33,123 nt of DNA from Betaproteobacteria bacterium (GTDB lineage: Bacteria; Pseudomonadota; Gammaproteobacteria; Burkholderiales; SG8-39): NCBI GenBank assembly GCA_947478805.1, contig CANJXQ010000029.1, positions 1 through 33,123 of the forward strand. The letters are read 5' to 3'. A model generated the notes under the pieces. The model did no database searches. It was not told where the DNA came from and worked only from the letters and a program-made list of their open reading frames with translations. Both the position numbers and the translations under genes were made by a program. This document shows positions 24,166-33,123 of the stretch, one piece after another (the stretch's first letter is position 1; each line of letters starts with the position of its first letter).

Positions 24166-25350
24166 ATGACGAACAAAGCAGCATTCCTGCCCCCTGGCAG
24201 CGTCAAGGCGCGCGCCGAACATCCGCGGGACTATTTCGCCGCCCTGCGTGAAAAGGGCGATGTCGTCACCGACAGCGGCGACAAGGTGGTGCTCGAGCCC
24301 GCGCTGGTTGAGTGGGTGCTGCAGGACTACAAGGCGTTTTCCACCCGCGGCGGCAACTTCTACGGCCGCAGCCGGCCCATCATCCCGCAACAGGTGGATC
24401 CGCCTGCGCACGCGCGCTACCGGCGCATTCTCGGACCGCTGATGTCGGCGCAGCGCATGGCTGCGCTCGAGCCGGGGCTCGTCGCGCGCATGCACGAGGC
24501 CATCGACGGTTTCATTGCGCATGGCGGCTGCGAGCTGCGCGAAGCGATCGCGGTTCCGATTCCGGGCATTTCGGTGATGAACCTGCTCGGGCTCCCGGTG
24601 GCGGACCTGCCCTTCTTCGTCGCCTTCAAGGACGCCATCCTGCGCCCGCGCGCGCTTCCCGGAACGCTCGAGGAGCAGATGCGCACGCAGGCCGATTTTG
24701 CCGCAAGGAACGCGCGCTATTTCGAGGACCTCATTCGCGAGCGGCGCGCCAAGCCGGGCGACGATCTCATCTCGGCCATGATGCAGGCGGGGGACGGCGG
24801 CGAGCGGCTCACCGACGAGGAGATCCAGGACATCTGCTTCCAGTTGCCGATGGCCGGCCTGGACACCGTGACCGGCATGATCCTGCTCAGTTTTGCGTTC
24901 CTCGCGCATAACCCCCAGTACCAGGCGATGCTGGCCGAAAAACCGGGCAGTACCGATGCGATGATCGAGGAACTGCTGCGCTGGGAGACGCCCAATTCGG
25001 CGCTCAAGCGCACGGTGATCGCCGACATGGAAATTGCCGGCTGCCCGTTCAAGGCGGGCGAGCGGGTGCTGGCCTCCATCGGCGCGGCGAACACCGACCC
25101 GCGGCGCCTGCCCGACGCTGCCGTGTTCGACCCCGCGCGCAGCCCCAACCGGCACCTCACCTTCGGCACCGGTGCGCACACCTGCGTCGGCAATCATCTT
25201 GCGCGGCTGGAACTGCGCGTCGTGTTGCGCGAATGGCATCGTCGTATTCCGGCGTATCGATTGAAACCCGGCGCGGTGCTCGACTACAGCGACGACAACA
25301 TGACGCGCACGCTCGCAGCCTTGCCGCTGGCATGGGGGACGGGCGGCTGA
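24166..25350 (+). CDS. cytochrome P450
   Basis: This 394-residue soluble bacterial P450 monooxygenase has the I-helix oxygen-activation motif AGLDT (230-234), the ExxR pair Glu269/Arg272 in EELLR, and the heme-binding loop FGTGAHTCVGNHLAR (333-347) with the axial thiolate Cys340. The usual acid-alcohol pair is Asp233-Thr234. The heme loop matches FGxGxHxCxG. The substrate is unknown; class I P450s need a ferredoxin and a reductase, neither of which is nearby. The ATG at 24166 has only a weak TGGA upstream. It follows repeat copy B directly and precedes the Bug/TctC gene by 68 bp, so the two may share a transcript. Confidence 0.95.
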   Translation: MTNKAAFLPPGSVKARAEHPRDYFAALREKGDVVTDSGDKVVLEPALVEWVLQDYKAFSTRGGNFYGRSRPIIPQQVDPPAHARYRRILGPLMSAQRMAALEPGLVARMHEAIDGFIAHGGCELREAIAVPIPGISVMNLLGLPVADLPFFVAFKDAILRPRALPGTLEEQMRTQADFAARNARYFEDLIRERRAKPGDDLISAMMQAGDGGERLTDEEIQDICFQLPMAGLDTVTGMILLSFAFLAHNPQYQAMLAEKPGSTDAMIEELLRWETPNSALKRTVIADMEIAGCPFKAGERVLASIGAANTDPRRLPDAAVFDPARSPNRHLTFGTGAHTCVGNHLARLELRVVLREWHRRIPAYRLKPGAVLDYSDDNMTRTLAALPLAWGTGG

Positions 25351-25418
25351 GGCGGACACCTCCGGCTGCCGGCTCAGGTAGACTGCGGCCCTGCCCATCG
25401 ACCACGGAAATTCTCGCC

Positions 25419-26381
25419 ATGCAGACTTTGCGACACGCCCTCCTCGCCTCCCTGCTCCTTGCCGCCGCATCGATCGCGCAGGCGCAGTCATTTCCCAGCA
25501 AGCCGGTGCGCCTGATCGTGCCTTACCCTGCGGCTGGCGCCGTGGACATCGTGTCGCGCCTGCTCGCCGACAAGCTGGGGGGCTCGCTCGGCACCACCGT
25601 GATCGTCGAGAACAAGGCAGGTGCCGCGGGCATGATCGGCGCAGACCAGATGGCCAAATCCGCGCCGGACGGCCACACGCTGGCCATGATCACCGTGAGC
25701 AGCCACGCCATCGCGCCCAGCGTCTACAAGAGCATGCCCTACGACCCGATAGTCGACTTCGCCATGGTGTCGCTCACCGCCAACACGCCCTACATCATCA
25801 CCGTCAACCCGTCGGTGCCGGCGCGCTCGCTGCGCGAACTCATCGCCTTGGCAAAGGCGAAGCCCGGCGCGCTCAACTTCGGCTCATCGGGCACCGGCAC
25901 CACCCCGCACTTGGCGGGGGAGTTGTTCAACACCCTCGCCGGCGTGAAAATCAACCACATCCCCTACAAGGGTAGCGCGCCGATGGTCAACGACCTCCTG
26001 GGCGGCCAGGTCCAGGTGGCCTTCGACAACACGGTGATTCCCAACATCAAGGCAGGGAAGTTGATCGGCCTCGCTGTCACCTCGGGCACGCGCCTGGCGG
26101 CAGTGCCGGACATCCCGACCGCCATCGAGGCGGGGCTGGCAGGCTACGAGGCGGTGGGTTGGATGGGCCTCGCCGCCCCCAAGGGCACGCCGACCGACGT
26201 GGTCGCTCGCTTGAGCCGCGACACGGCGCGCGGCATGGCACAGCCCGATGTAGTGGAGAAACTCACGGCGCTCGGATTCCAGGCGGCGAGCAATTCGCCC
26301 GAACAGTTCACGGCCTACGTGCGCGCTGAGATCACCAAGTGGGCGAAGGTGGTGAAGGACGCCGGCATCACGCCGGAGTAG
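25419..26381 (+). CDS. Bug/TctC family tripartite tricarboxylate transporter substrate-binding protein
   Basis: This 320-residue periplasmic binding protein has a signal peptide with cleavage at AQA-QS (about residue 22), followed by the family opening FPSKPVRLIVPYPAAG, VENKAGAAGMIGADQMAKSAPDGHTL and HIPYKGSAPMVNDLLGGQVQV. Such proteins are highly amplified in Burkholderiales and often occur without TctA/TctB membrane partners, as here; the ligand is usually a carboxylate. The ATG at 25419 is preceded by a weak CGGAAA. It overlaps the convergent Nudix gene by 14 bp. Confidence 0.95.
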   Translation: MQTLRHALLASLLLAAASIAQAQSFPSKPVRLIVPYPAAGAVDIVSRLLADKLGGSLGTTVIVENKAGAAGMIGADQMAKSAPDGHTLAMITVSSHAIAPSVYKSMPYDPIVDFAMVSLTANTPYIITVNPSVPARSLRELIALAKAKPGALNFGSSGTGTTPHLAGELFNTLAGVKINHIPYKGSAPMVNDLLGGQVQVAFDNTVIPNIKAGKLIGLAVTSGTRLAAVPDIPTAIEAGLAGYEAVGWMGLAAPKGTPTDVVARLSRDTARGMAQPDVVEKLTALGFQAASNSPEQFTAYVRAEITKWAKVVKDAGITPE

Positions 26382-26988
26382 CCGAGGCGAGTCGCTTCTC
26401 CAGCATCAGCAAGCCCACCACGGTCTTTGCATCCGTGATTTTTCCCTCGGCCATCCAGGCCAGCGCGCGCGCAAGCGGCACGTGCAGGATATCGAGGAAC
26501 TCATCGTCGTCGGGTTTCGCGCCGACATGCGCGAGGCGCGTAGCAAGGTACAGATCGATGCGTTCGTTCGAATAGGCAATGGCCACATGGATGCCGCCCA
26601 GGTGCTCCCATGATTCGGCGACATAGCCCGCCTCTTCATGCAATTCACGCTTGGCGGTCTCCAGCGGCTCTTCGCCCGCATCGCGCTTGCCCGCAGGAAA
26701 CTCGATGAAATCCTGCCCCAACGGGTAGCGGTATTGCCGCTCCATCACCAGGTCGCCCGATTCGAGCACCGGCACGATCATCACGGCCCCCGGATGGATG
26801 ATGTGCTCGCGCGTCGCTGTCACGCCGTTGGGCAGGCTCACGGTATCGCACCGGACGTCGAGCAGCCGGCCCTTGTAAACCTGCGCGCTGTCGATGAGGC
26901 GCTCCGCAAGGTCTCTGCCCGCGTGCCGCGGATCCGCGAGTGCTCCCTCGCCGCCAGGCTCGCCGCTCATTGGCTTCGAGGCGCTCAT
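26368..26988 (-). CDS. Nudix hydrolase, ADP-ribose pyrophosphatase type
   Basis: This 206-residue soluble hydrolase has the Nudix box GKRDAGEEPLETAKRELHEE followed by AGY, matching GX5EX7REUXEEXGU. The preceding FIEFPAG and the following EHLGGIHVAIAYSNERIDLYLA match ADP-ribose pyrophosphatases (NudF-like), which split ADP-ribose to AMP and ribose 5-phosphate. An N-terminal tail of about 30 residues precedes the fold. The ATG at 26988 has AAAGGGG just upstream and overlaps the end of the DUF2818 gene by four bases; the frame stays open further upstream without a better start. It is the last gene of the nuo-linked cluster. Confidence 0.92.
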   Translation of the reverse strand: MSASKPMSGEPGGEGALADPRHAGRDLAERLIDSAQVYKGRLLDVRCDTVSLPNGVTATREHIIHPGAVMIVPVLESGDLVMERQYRYPLGQDFIEFPAGKRDAGEEPLETAKRELHEEAGYVAESWEHLGGIHVAIAYSNERIDLYLATRLAHVGAKPDDDEFLDILHVPLARALAWMAEGKITDAKTVVGLLMLEKRLASATPA

Positions 26989-27299
26989 GCCCCTTTCACC
27001 TTGCCACGCTTGAACAGATAGCGAAACACGAAGCCCGGATATCCGAGGACGACGAAAAGACACGCCGTGATGGCATAGAACTCCCAGCCCTGAGGATAGA
27101 TGGCGCCTGCCCGTGCCTCCAGTCCGCGCGCAAGCGCCAGGGTGGCGAGATACAGCACCACCACCTCGAGCACGCGCCAGCCGCCGCGCTTGTCGCGCCC
27201 GGTCGGCTGCCAAACGAAGAAGATGCGCCTGGAGAGGAAGCTGGCATTGGCGGCGATGACCGCCACGGCAAAAAGCAGGAATCCGGCCGCCGCAGTCAC
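26985..27299 (-). CDS. DUF2818 family membrane protein
   Basis: This 104-residue protein has an N-terminal helix (about 3-22), a conserved FLSRRIFFVW segment, and two further hydrophobic helices (about 42-60 and 72-93), ending in a basic tail (RYLFKRGKVKGA). It sits between nuoN and the Nudix gene, a position conserved in betaproteobacteria, and matches the DUF2818 family by length, order and the FFVWQP motif. The start is GTG at 27299, the first start after an in-frame stop; no clear ribosome binding site is visible. Function is unknown; its location suggests a link with complex I or the membrane. Confidence 0.8.
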   Translation of the reverse strand: MTAAAGFLLFAVAVIAANASFLSRRIFFVWQPTGRDKRGGWRVLEVVVLYLATLALARGLEARAGAIYPQGWEFYAITACLFVVLGYPGFVFRYLFKRGKVKGA

Positions 27300-27431
27300 G
27301 TTGGGGTCATGCCGAGGTCATGTTGAAATCGCGCTGAAGTCACTCTGATCTTGCATCGATGACGATTATGCTCACCCTGAAGTGCCGCAGCGCGCCGCTT
27401 GCGGCACGCGTTCCGGGAAATACGCACCGGG
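27300..27431. other. spacer between nuoN and the DUF2818 gene
   Basis: A 132-bp gap in the leftward cluster. It contains a 7-bp-stem hairpin TGCCGCA/TGCGGCA (about 27382-27405) without a T-run, which might attenuate transcription or mark the 3' end of the nuo message. No promoter for the DUF2818 gene was recognised. Confidence 0.35.
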
Positions 27432-28904
27432 TCAAAGCGTCTTGATGGCAAACAGGCACAACTTGAGCAATTGCTCGGGCAGGATGCCCAGTGCGAGCAA
27501 TGCCAGTCCGTTCACGGATAGCAACACGCCCATGTCGCCGCGCGGAGAAATCGCGACGGCGTTGTCGGCCGGATCATCGAAATACATCAGCTTGATGATG
27601 CGCAGGTAGTAGAAGGCCCCCACCAGCGAGAACATCACGGCCACCACCGCGAGCCAGACCTGCCCCGCGCCGATCGTCGCCTGAAGCACCGCGAGCTTGG
27701 CATAGAAGCCCACCGTAGGCGGCACGCCCGCCAAGGAGAACATGGTGATCAGCATGATGAATGCAAACCACGGGCTGCGGCGGTTGAGCCCGCGGAAGTC
27801 CTCGATCTTCTCGGCCTCGAAGCCCTTGCGCGACAACAAGAGCACCATGCCGAATGCAGCCAGCGTGGTAAGGACATATACGATGGCGTAGAACATGGAC
27901 GCACTGTAGGCATCGGCCGCCGACAGCCAGTTGCCGCCAACCACGCCGGACAAGAGGCCGAGGAGCAGGAATCCCATGTGCGAAATCGTCGAGTAGGCCA
28001 GCATGCGCTTGATGTTGCTCTGCGCAATGGCCGCGAGGTTGCCCAGCGCCATGGACAGCACGGAAAGCAGCACCAGCATCTGCTGCCAATCGACGGCGAG
28101 CGCCAGCAGCGCGCTCACAAGGAGACGCATGGCCATGGCGAAGGCAGCAAGCTTGGGCGCGGTGGCAATGAACAGCGTCACCGCGCTGGGGGCGCCCTCG
28201 TACACATCGGGGATCCACATGTGGAACGGCACCACACCGAGCTTGAAGGCAAGCCCGCTGACGACGAACACCAGGCCGAACACCAGCACCGTGCGGTTGG
28301 CACTGGTCATCTCCAGGGTCCGCGACACGGTGCTGATGTCCAGCGATCCGGTGGCGCCGTAGATCATCGACATGCCGTAGAGCAGGAGGCCCGAGGCCAG
28401 TGCGCCGAGCACGAAGTATTTCATCGCCGCCTCGGTTGACTGCGCCGAGTCGCGGTTGAGCGCAACCATGGCGTACAGGCTCAGGGACAGCAGCTCCAGC
28501 CCGATGTACAAGGACAGGAAATGATTGGCCGAGATCATCACCATCATGCCGAGCGTCGCGAACAGGGCGAGGGAGAAGTATTCACCGCGGAACAGCCCGC
28601 GATCGGCAAGGTAGTCACGCGAATACACCATGCCCGCTGCGACCGAGACATAGGTGACCAGCTTGAGCACATTGGCCATCACGTCGGACACGAACATGTT
28701 GTTGAAGGTATAGACGGGCTCGGAAATCGCCCCCAGGCCGGCGGTCACGAAGGCACAGGCGGCGAGCGTGAGGAGCGACAGCACGTAGGTCACCCAGCGC
28801 TGCGCATCCTCCAGGAAAAGATCCACCAGCAGGATCACGCAGGCCATCACCAGCAGGACGATTTCGGCGTACGCCGGCAATAGGTTGGGCATGGCGGCGT
28901 TCAT
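27432..28904 (-). CDS. nuoN: NADH-quinone oxidoreductase subunit N
   Basis: This 490-residue membrane-arm subunit of respiratory complex I is one of the three antiporter-like proton-pumping subunits. It has about 14 hydrophobic helices with the typical segments [17 protein letters not shown] (conserved Glu), [21 protein letters not shown] (conserved Lys) and [20 protein letters not shown]. The ATG at 28904 overlaps the nuoM stop (ATGA), so translation is coupled. Length and the C-terminus (PEQLLKLCL) fit the family. Confidence 0.97.
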   Translation of the reverse strand: MNAAMPNLLPAYAEIVLLVMACVILLVDLFLEDAQRWVTYVLSLLTLAACAFVTAGLGAISEPVYTFNNMFVSDVMANVLKLVTYVSVAAGMVYSRDYLADRGLFRGEYFSLALFATLGMMVMISANHFLSLYIGLELLSLSLYAMVALNRDSAQSTEAAMKYFVLGALASGLLLYGMSMIYGATGSLDISTVSRTLEMTSANRTVLVFGLVFVVSGLAFKLGVVPFHMWIPDVYEGAPSAVTLFIATAPKLAAFAMAMRLLVSALLALAVDWQQMLVLLSVLSMALGNLAAIAQSNIKRMLAYSTISHMGFLLLGLLSGVVGGNWLSAADAYSASMFYAIVYVLTTLAAFGMVLLLSRKGFEAEKIEDFRGLNRRSPWFAFIMLITMFSLAGVPPTVGFYAKLAVLQATIGAGQVWLAVVAVMFSLVGAFYYLRIIKLMYFDDPADNAVAISPRGDMGVLLSVNGLALLALGILPEQLLKLCLFAIKTL

Positions 28905-30385
28905 AGCTTGCTCTGGGCAACGTGCTTGAGAAGGTCATTGACCGAGGCATGCATGATGTCGGTCAGGGGCGCCGGATGCAGGCCTATCCACAGCACCATC
29001 GCGGCCAGCAGCCCGAGGATCACGAATTCACGGGCGTTGATGTCCTTCAGCGCCGCGACTTCGGCATTGGCGACTTCGCCGAAGATGACCCGCTTGTACA
29101 TCCACAGCGTGTAGGCGGCGCCGAAGATCAATGTAGTGGCCGACAGGAAGGCAATCCAGAAATTGAACTTCATGGCGCCCATGATCACCATGAATTCACC
29201 AACGAAGCCCGAGGTTGCCGGCAGTCCGCAGTTGGCCATCGCAAAGAGCATCATGAATGCCGCGAACTTGGGCATGGTGTTCGCCACGCCACCATAGTCG
29301 GCGATCATGCGGCTGTGCATGCGATCGTACATGACACCCACGCACAGGAACATCGCCGCCGAGATGAAGCCGTGCGAGATCATCTGCACCAGGGCCCCCT
29401 CGACGCCATAGGCGTTGAAGATGAAAAAGCCCAGCGTGACGAAACCCATGTGCGAGATCGAGGAGTAGGCAATGAGCTTTTTCATGTCGGTCTGCACCAG
29501 CGCCACCAGTCCGATGTACACCACGGCGATCAGGGACAGCGTGATCATGAAGCCGGACAGCGCGTGGCTCGCATCGGGCAGGATGGGCAGCGAAAACCGG
29601 ACGAAGCCATAGGCGCCCAGCTTCAGCATGATGGCGGCCAGCACGGCCGAACCGCCGGTCGGCGCCTCGACGTGGGCATCGGGTAGCCAGGTGTGCACCG
29701 GCCACATCGGCACCTTGACCGCAAATGACAACAGGAAGGCAACGAAGAGCGCCGTCTGCGCCCCCATGCCCAGCGGCAGGCGATGGAAGTCGAGGATGTC
29801 GAAACTGCCGCCCGCCTTGTTGTACAGGTACAGGAAGGCAACCAGCATCAACAAGGAACCCAGCAGCGTATAGAGGAAGAACTTCACCGCCGCATACACC
29901 CGGTTGGGACCGCCCCAGACGCCGATCACGATGTACATGGGGATCAGCGTCGCCTCGAAGAACACGTAGAACAGCAGCGCGTCGAGCGAGGCGAACACGC
30001 CGTTCATCAACCCGGACATGATGAGGAAGGACGCCATGTACTGGGACACGCGCGACTGGATCACATCCCAGCCCGCGAGCACCACCAATACCGTGATGAA
30101 ACTGTTGAGGAGCAGGAACGGCATGGCGATGCCATCCACGCCCAGGTGGTAGCGGATGTTGTACCGCTCGATCCAGGGAGCATCCTCGACGAACTGCATG
30201 GCGCTGGTGCCGATGTCGAATTCGGCGAACAGCGGCAGCGTAACGAGGAAGCCCGCCAACGCACCAATGAAGGCGATCACGCGAGCCTCGCGCGCATTCT
30301 TCTCGGAGCCGCTGGCCAATACCACCACACCGGCCACGATCGGCAGCCAGATGGCGAGGCTCAGCCACGGAACATGATGCGTCAT
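28901..30385 (-). CDS. nuoM: NADH-quinone oxidoreductase subunit M
   Basis: This 494-residue antiporter-like subunit of complex I has Glu144 in [10 protein letters not shown] (the position equivalent to the essential E. coli Glu144), Lys224 in FAVKVPMWP and Lys255 in MLKLGAYG, with the conserved [12 protein letters not shown] loop. About 14 helices are expected. The ATG at 30385, just after the nuoL stop, gives the typical N-terminus; the frame is open slightly further upstream into nuoL but without need. It overlaps nuoN by four bases. Confidence 0.97.
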   Translation of the reverse strand: MTHHVPWLSLAIWLPIVAGVVVLASGSEKNAREARVIAFIGALAGFLVTLPLFAEFDIGTSAMQFVEDAPWIERYNIRYHLGVDGIAMPFLLLNSFITVLVVLAGWDVIQSRVSQYMASFLIMSGLMNGVFASLDALLFYVFFEATLIPMYIVIGVWGGPNRVYAAVKFFLYTLLGSLLMLVAFLYLYNKAGGSFDILDFHRLPLGMGAQTALFVAFLLSFAVKVPMWPVHTWLPDAHVEAPTGGSAVLAAIMLKLGAYGFVRFSLPILPDASHALSGFMITLSLIAVVYIGLVALVQTDMKKLIAYSSISHMGFVTLGFFIFNAYGVEGALVQMISHGFISAAMFLCVGVMYDRMHSRMIADYGGVANTMPKFAAFMMLFAMANCGLPATSGFVGEFMVIMGAMKFNFWIAFLSATTLIFGAAYTLWMYKRVIFGEVANAEVAALKDINAREFVILGLLAAMVLWIGLHPAPLTDIMHASVNDLLKHVAQSKL

Positions 30386-30389
30386 GCGC

Positions 30390-32423
30390 TTACCTCGCCA
30401 GGACCATGCCAAACAGGGTAAGCAGCACGAACACCCCGATGATCATGGAAAATGCATAGTGATAGATGTAGCCCGACTGCAACCAGCGAATGACCCCGGC
30501 AAACCAGCCGACCAGTCGTGCCGAGCCGTTGACCATCATGCCGTCGATCAGCGCCACATCCCCGATCTTCCACAGCTTGGTCCCCAGCGCGACCGCGCCC
30601 GATGCGAAGAACCACTGGTTGAAGGTGTCGAATCCGTACTTGTTCTCGAGGATGCTCACCGGAGCGCTCAGCTTCGCCCGCACCACCGCTGGCAGTTCCG
30701 GGCGCAGGATGTAGAAGTACCACGCAGTTGCAAGGCCGGCGACAGCCAGCCAGAACGGCAGGCTGGTCAGTCCGTGCAGCATCATGGGCAAGACGCCATG
30801 GAACTCCCTGCCCATTTCCTCGATCCATTCATGCGCAGGCGCGACGAATACCGCATCGCCGAAATAATTCCCGTAGACGACAGTGCCGATCAGCCAGCCG
30901 GCCGCAATGGATGGAATGGCCAGCAGCACCAGCGGCGCGGTCACCACTGCGGGCGATTCATGAGGCGCTCCACCATGGGCGCCATGGGCATGGTCATCGT
31001 GCCCTGCATCCGATGCCTGGGCACCGTGGCCATGATCGCCATGCCCGCCGGAGGCGAAACGCTCCTTGCCGTGGAAGGCGAAGAACACCAGGCGGAACGA
31101 ATACAGCGCGCCCACAAAGACGCCGGCCAGCGCCGCGGCGTATGCGATTCCCGAGCCCGCGCGCTGCGAGGCGTGCAGCGCCTCGATGATGGTGTCCTTG
31201 GAGAAGAACCCGGCAAAGGGCGGAAAGCCGGCATTGGCCAGCGCGCCGATGAGCACCACGGCATAGGTGATCGGCAGGTAGCGCCGCAGGCCGCCCATCT
31301 TGCGCATGTCCTGTTCGTGGTGCATGGCGATGATCACCGAGCCCGCTCCAAGAAAGAGCACCGCCTTGAAGAAGGCATGTGTCATCAGGTGGAACATCGC
31401 CGCCGAATAGGCGGACGCGCCCAGCGCCATGGTCATGTAACCGAGTTGCGACAGCGTCGAATAGGCCACCACGCGCTTGATGTCGTACTGGATCACGGCA
31501 ATCAACGCCATGAAGAAGGCGGTGATGGCACCGATCACCAGCACGAAGGACAGCGCGGCGTCCGAGAGCTCGAACAGCGGCGACATGCGCGTCACCATGA
31601 AGATGCCCGCAGTCACCATGGTGGCAGCATGGATCAGCGCCGAGATCGGCGTCGGGCCTTCCATCGAATCCGGCAGCCACACGTGCAGCGGGAATTGCGC
31701 CGACTTGCCCATGGCACCGATGAAAAGGCCGATGCAGATGACGGTCAGCAGCATCCAGGGGGCGCCATTGAACAATTCGATGGTCTGCCCCGCCATGGCC
31801 GGCGCCTGGCTGAACACCTGCGCGTAATCGAGCGTGCCGAAATGCGCCAGCACCAGCGCAATGCCCAGTATGAAGCCGAAGTCACCCACGCGATTCACCA
31901 GGAAGGCCTTCAAGTTGGCGTAGATCGCCGTCGGGCGCTTGAACCAGAACCCGATCAGCAGGTAGGACACCAGTCCCACCGCCTCCCAGCCGAAGAACAG
32001 CTGCAGGAAGTTGTTGCTCATCACCAGCATGAGCATCGAGAACGTGAACAGCGAGATGTAGGAGAAAAAGCGCTGGTAGCCAGGGTCTTCCGCCATATAG
32101 CCGATGGTGTAGATGTGCACCATCAGGGAGACGAAGGTGACCACCACCATCATCAGGGCCGACAAGCGGTCGATCAGGAAGCCCACCTCGAGCTTAGTTA
32201 CGTTTGCGCCCTCGCCGAGGGTGAGCCAGGTGTAGAGCGGCCCGTTGAAGGTGTTACCGTCCATCACGTCGCGCAGGACCATGAGGGAGGCCAGCAGGGA
32301 CACCAGCACGCCGGCGATGGTCACCCAGTGCGCGCCGGCACGGCCAATGGCGCGGCCGAAGAGCCCGGCAATGATGGCTCCGGCCAACGGGGCAAACGGA
32401 ATCAGGAGGTATAGCGTTTTCAT
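30390..32423 (-). CDS. nuoL: NADH-quinone oxidoreductase subunit L
   Basis: This 677-residue distal antiporter-like subunit of complex I bears the long lateral helix at its C-terminus. Key residues are visible: Glu147 in FGWEAVGLVSYLLIG, Asp181 in NRVGDFGF, Lys240 in GKSAQFPLHVWLPDSMEGPTP and Lys408 in FFSKDTI. A His-rich loop (residues 460-487, eight His and four Asp) lies between helices before the C-terminal part, a feature often seen in betaproteobacterial NuoL. It is longer than E. coli NuoL (613). The stop is TAA, four bases before the nuoM start; nuoK ends 41 bp upstream. Confidence 0.97.
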   Translation of the reverse strand: MKTLYLLIPFAPLAGAIIAGLFGRAIGRAGAHWVTIAGVLVSLLASLMVLRDVMDGNTFNGPLYTWLTLGEGANVTKLEVGFLIDRLSALMMVVVTFVSLMVHIYTIGYMAEDPGYQRFFSYISLFTFSMLMLVMSNNFLQLFFGWEAVGLVSYLLIGFWFKRPTAIYANLKAFLVNRVGDFGFILGIALVLAHFGTLDYAQVFSQAPAMAGQTIELFNGAPWMLLTVICIGLFIGAMGKSAQFPLHVWLPDSMEGPTPISALIHAATMVTAGIFMVTRMSPLFELSDAALSFVLVIGAITAFFMALIAVIQYDIKRVVAYSTLSQLGYMTMALGASAYSAAMFHLMTHAFFKAVLFLGAGSVIIAMHHEQDMRKMGGLRRYLPITYAVVLIGALANAGFPPFAGFFSKDTIIEALHASQRAGSGIAYAAALAGVFVGALYSFRLVFFAFHGKERFASGGHGDHGHGAQASDAGHDDHAHGAHGGAPHESPAVVTAPLVLLAIPSIAAGWLIGTVVYGNYFGDAVFVAPAHEWIEEMGREFHGVLPMMLHGLTSLPFWLAVAGLATAWYFYILRPELPAVVRAKLSAPVSILENKYGFDTFNQWFFASGAVALGTKLWKIGDVALIDGMMVNGSARLVGWFAGVIRWLQSGYIYHYAFSMIIGVFVLLTLFGMVLAR

Positions 32424-32464
32424 TTTTTCGATGGCGCCCGGTTGAGGCCTGGGCGCCTTTCTCC

Positions 32465-32770
32465 CTAGCCTTTCAATCCATCCAGGTCTTCGACTTCGAT
32501 GGTGCTCAGGTTGCGGAACAGCACCACCAGAATGGCCAACCCGATCGCGGACTCGGCCGCAGCCACCGTCAGGATGAAGAACACGAAGACCTGGCCGGCG
32601 ATGTCGTGAAGATAGTGCGAGAACGCGATGAAGTTCAGGTTCACCGCCAGCAGCATGAGCTCGATCGCCATCAGCATGATGATGATGTTCTTGCGATTGA
32701 GAAAAATGCCGATGATGCTGATGGCAAACAGGATCGCTCCGAGAACGAGGAAGTGTGAAAGTGACAGCAT
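32465..32770 (-). CDS. nuoK: NADH-quinone oxidoreductase subunit K
   Basis: This 101-residue three-helix subunit of complex I has the conserved membrane glutamates Glu37 (MLMAIELML) and Glu73 ([10 protein letters not shown]), equivalent to E. coli Glu36 and Glu72. Helices are at about 5-22, 29-50 and 60-85. It starts 8 bp after the nuoJ stop codon, and the C-terminus ([10 protein letters not shown]) is typical of the group. Confidence 0.97.
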   Translation of the reverse strand: MLSLSHFLVLGAILFAISIIGIFLNRKNIIIMLMAIELMLLAVNLNFIAFSHYLHDIAGQVFVFFILTVAAAESAIGLAILVVLFRNLSTIEVEDLDGLKG

Positions 32771-32778
32771 CCCGCCCC

Positions 32779-33123
32779 CTAGTCCTTCTTTTCCGATGGC
32801 ATGGACACCATGCGAATGCGATCCGCGCGCTTGACCGCCACCTGGCGCGATGGGTCCTGGTACTTGGTGTCCTTGCGCTTTCTCATGGTGAGCGCTATGG
32901 CGGCGATGATGGCCACCAGCAGCAACACGGCAGCAAGCTCGAACGGATAGACGTAATCGGTGTAGAGGACCTTCCCCAGTTCCCGCGTGTTGCTGTAGGC
33001 CTTGCCCGGATCGGCGGGGGCCGGCAACGCCTGCAGGCCGAAATAACGGCCGCCCAGCACCAGGATCATTTCCATGACCATCAGGAAGGCGATGGTCGCC
33101 CCCAGCGGCAGGTAACTCCAGAA
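32779..33123 (-). CDS. nuoJ: NADH-quinone oxidoreductase subunit J (partial, N-terminus outside the window)
   Basis: One hundred and fourteen C-terminal residues are present; the frame is open to the window edge ([19 protein letters not shown] at the cut), so an internal Met at 33081 is not the start. The visible part contains a helix at the edge, an extended loop with [26 protein letters not shown], a second helix (about [23 protein letters not shown]) and a basic tail, matching the C-terminal half of NuoJ. Its position before nuoK confirms the identity. The stop is TAG at 32779-32781. Confidence 0.93.
   Translation of the reverse strand, partial: FWSYLPLGATIAFLMVMEMILVLGGRYFGLQALPAPADPGKAYSNTRELGKVLYTDYVYPFELAAVLLLVAIIAAIALTMRKRKDTKYQDPSRQVAVKRADRIRMVSMPSEKKD

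Noticed and set aside
24136..25491. A 451-codon open frame antisense to the cytochrome P450
   Set aside because: The P450 motifs on the plus strand are complete; the antisense translation shows no known motif.
30384..32414. A 676-codon open frame on the plus strand antisense to nuoL
   Set aside because: Its translation is rich in Arg, His, Gln and Asp with no recognisable domain, and it mirrors a perfectly conserved nuoL; it is a by-product of GC-rich codon use.

Overview
The window is about 33 kb of GC-rich DNA, packed with genes and free of any phage, insertion-sequence transposase, CRISPR, tRNA or rRNA that I could see. Gene content points to a betaproteobacterium, probably Burkholderiales-like: the end of a complex I operon is followed by a DUF2818 membrane protein and a Nudix hydrolase, and there are a Bug/TctC solute-binding protein, an RpoE/RseA pair, GreB, HtpG and a Do-type protease. 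This assignment is inferred from gene families and order, not from a phylogenetic marker.

Layout. 1-90: start of an unidentified leftward gene. 339-842: a Prx5-type peroxiredoxin, followed by an 86-bp structured repeat. 1065-3026: htpG (leftward) with a consensus-like heat-shock promoter. 3310-4382: azlC-azlD amino-acid exporter. 4557-7430: periplasmic M16 peptidase, abutting greB (7431-7976). 8110-8796: membrane protein with ankyrin repeats. 8868-10145: MFS transporter. 10451-11923: Do-type serine protease with a strong terminator. 12266-13444: second MFS transporter, preceded by what looks like a deletion remnant of another gene. 13454-15598: exported caspase-like protein with a long repeated coiled coil. 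15827-16486: beta-carbonic anhydrase. 16568-20910: four-gene ABC export operon (adaptor, ATPase, two FtsX-like permeases) in which the first and last genes each carry one in-frame TAG. 20942-22770: rpoE, a very short Cys-containing rseA-like gene and an endonuclease/exonuclease/phosphatase-family gene, all leftward. 22880-24055: PQQ-type sugar dehydrogenase, followed by a second, inverted copy of the 86-bp repeat. 24166-26381: cytochrome P450 and a Bug/TctC binding protein. 26368-33123: nuoJ(partial)-K-L-M-N, DUF2818 and Nudix hydrolase, all leftward.

How the parts work together. Several genes deal with envelope or protein stress: HtpG under a sigma-32-type site, RpoE with a sigma-E-type autoregulatory site and an unusual RseA-like partner, the Do protease, the M16 peptidase and the exported caspase-like protein. 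The nuo genes encode the membrane arm of NADH:quinone oxidoreductase. The rest are ordinary transport and metabolic genes.

The observations most worth a second look are: the two 86-bp inverted repeats (84/86 identical by eye) placed exactly at stop codons and bounded by TA; the two amber codons in one ABC operon; the soluble-looking RseA-like protein with a C/C/H/C cluster; and the 38-residue repeats in the caspase-like protein. I did not find a clear undescribed multi-gene defence or mobile system.
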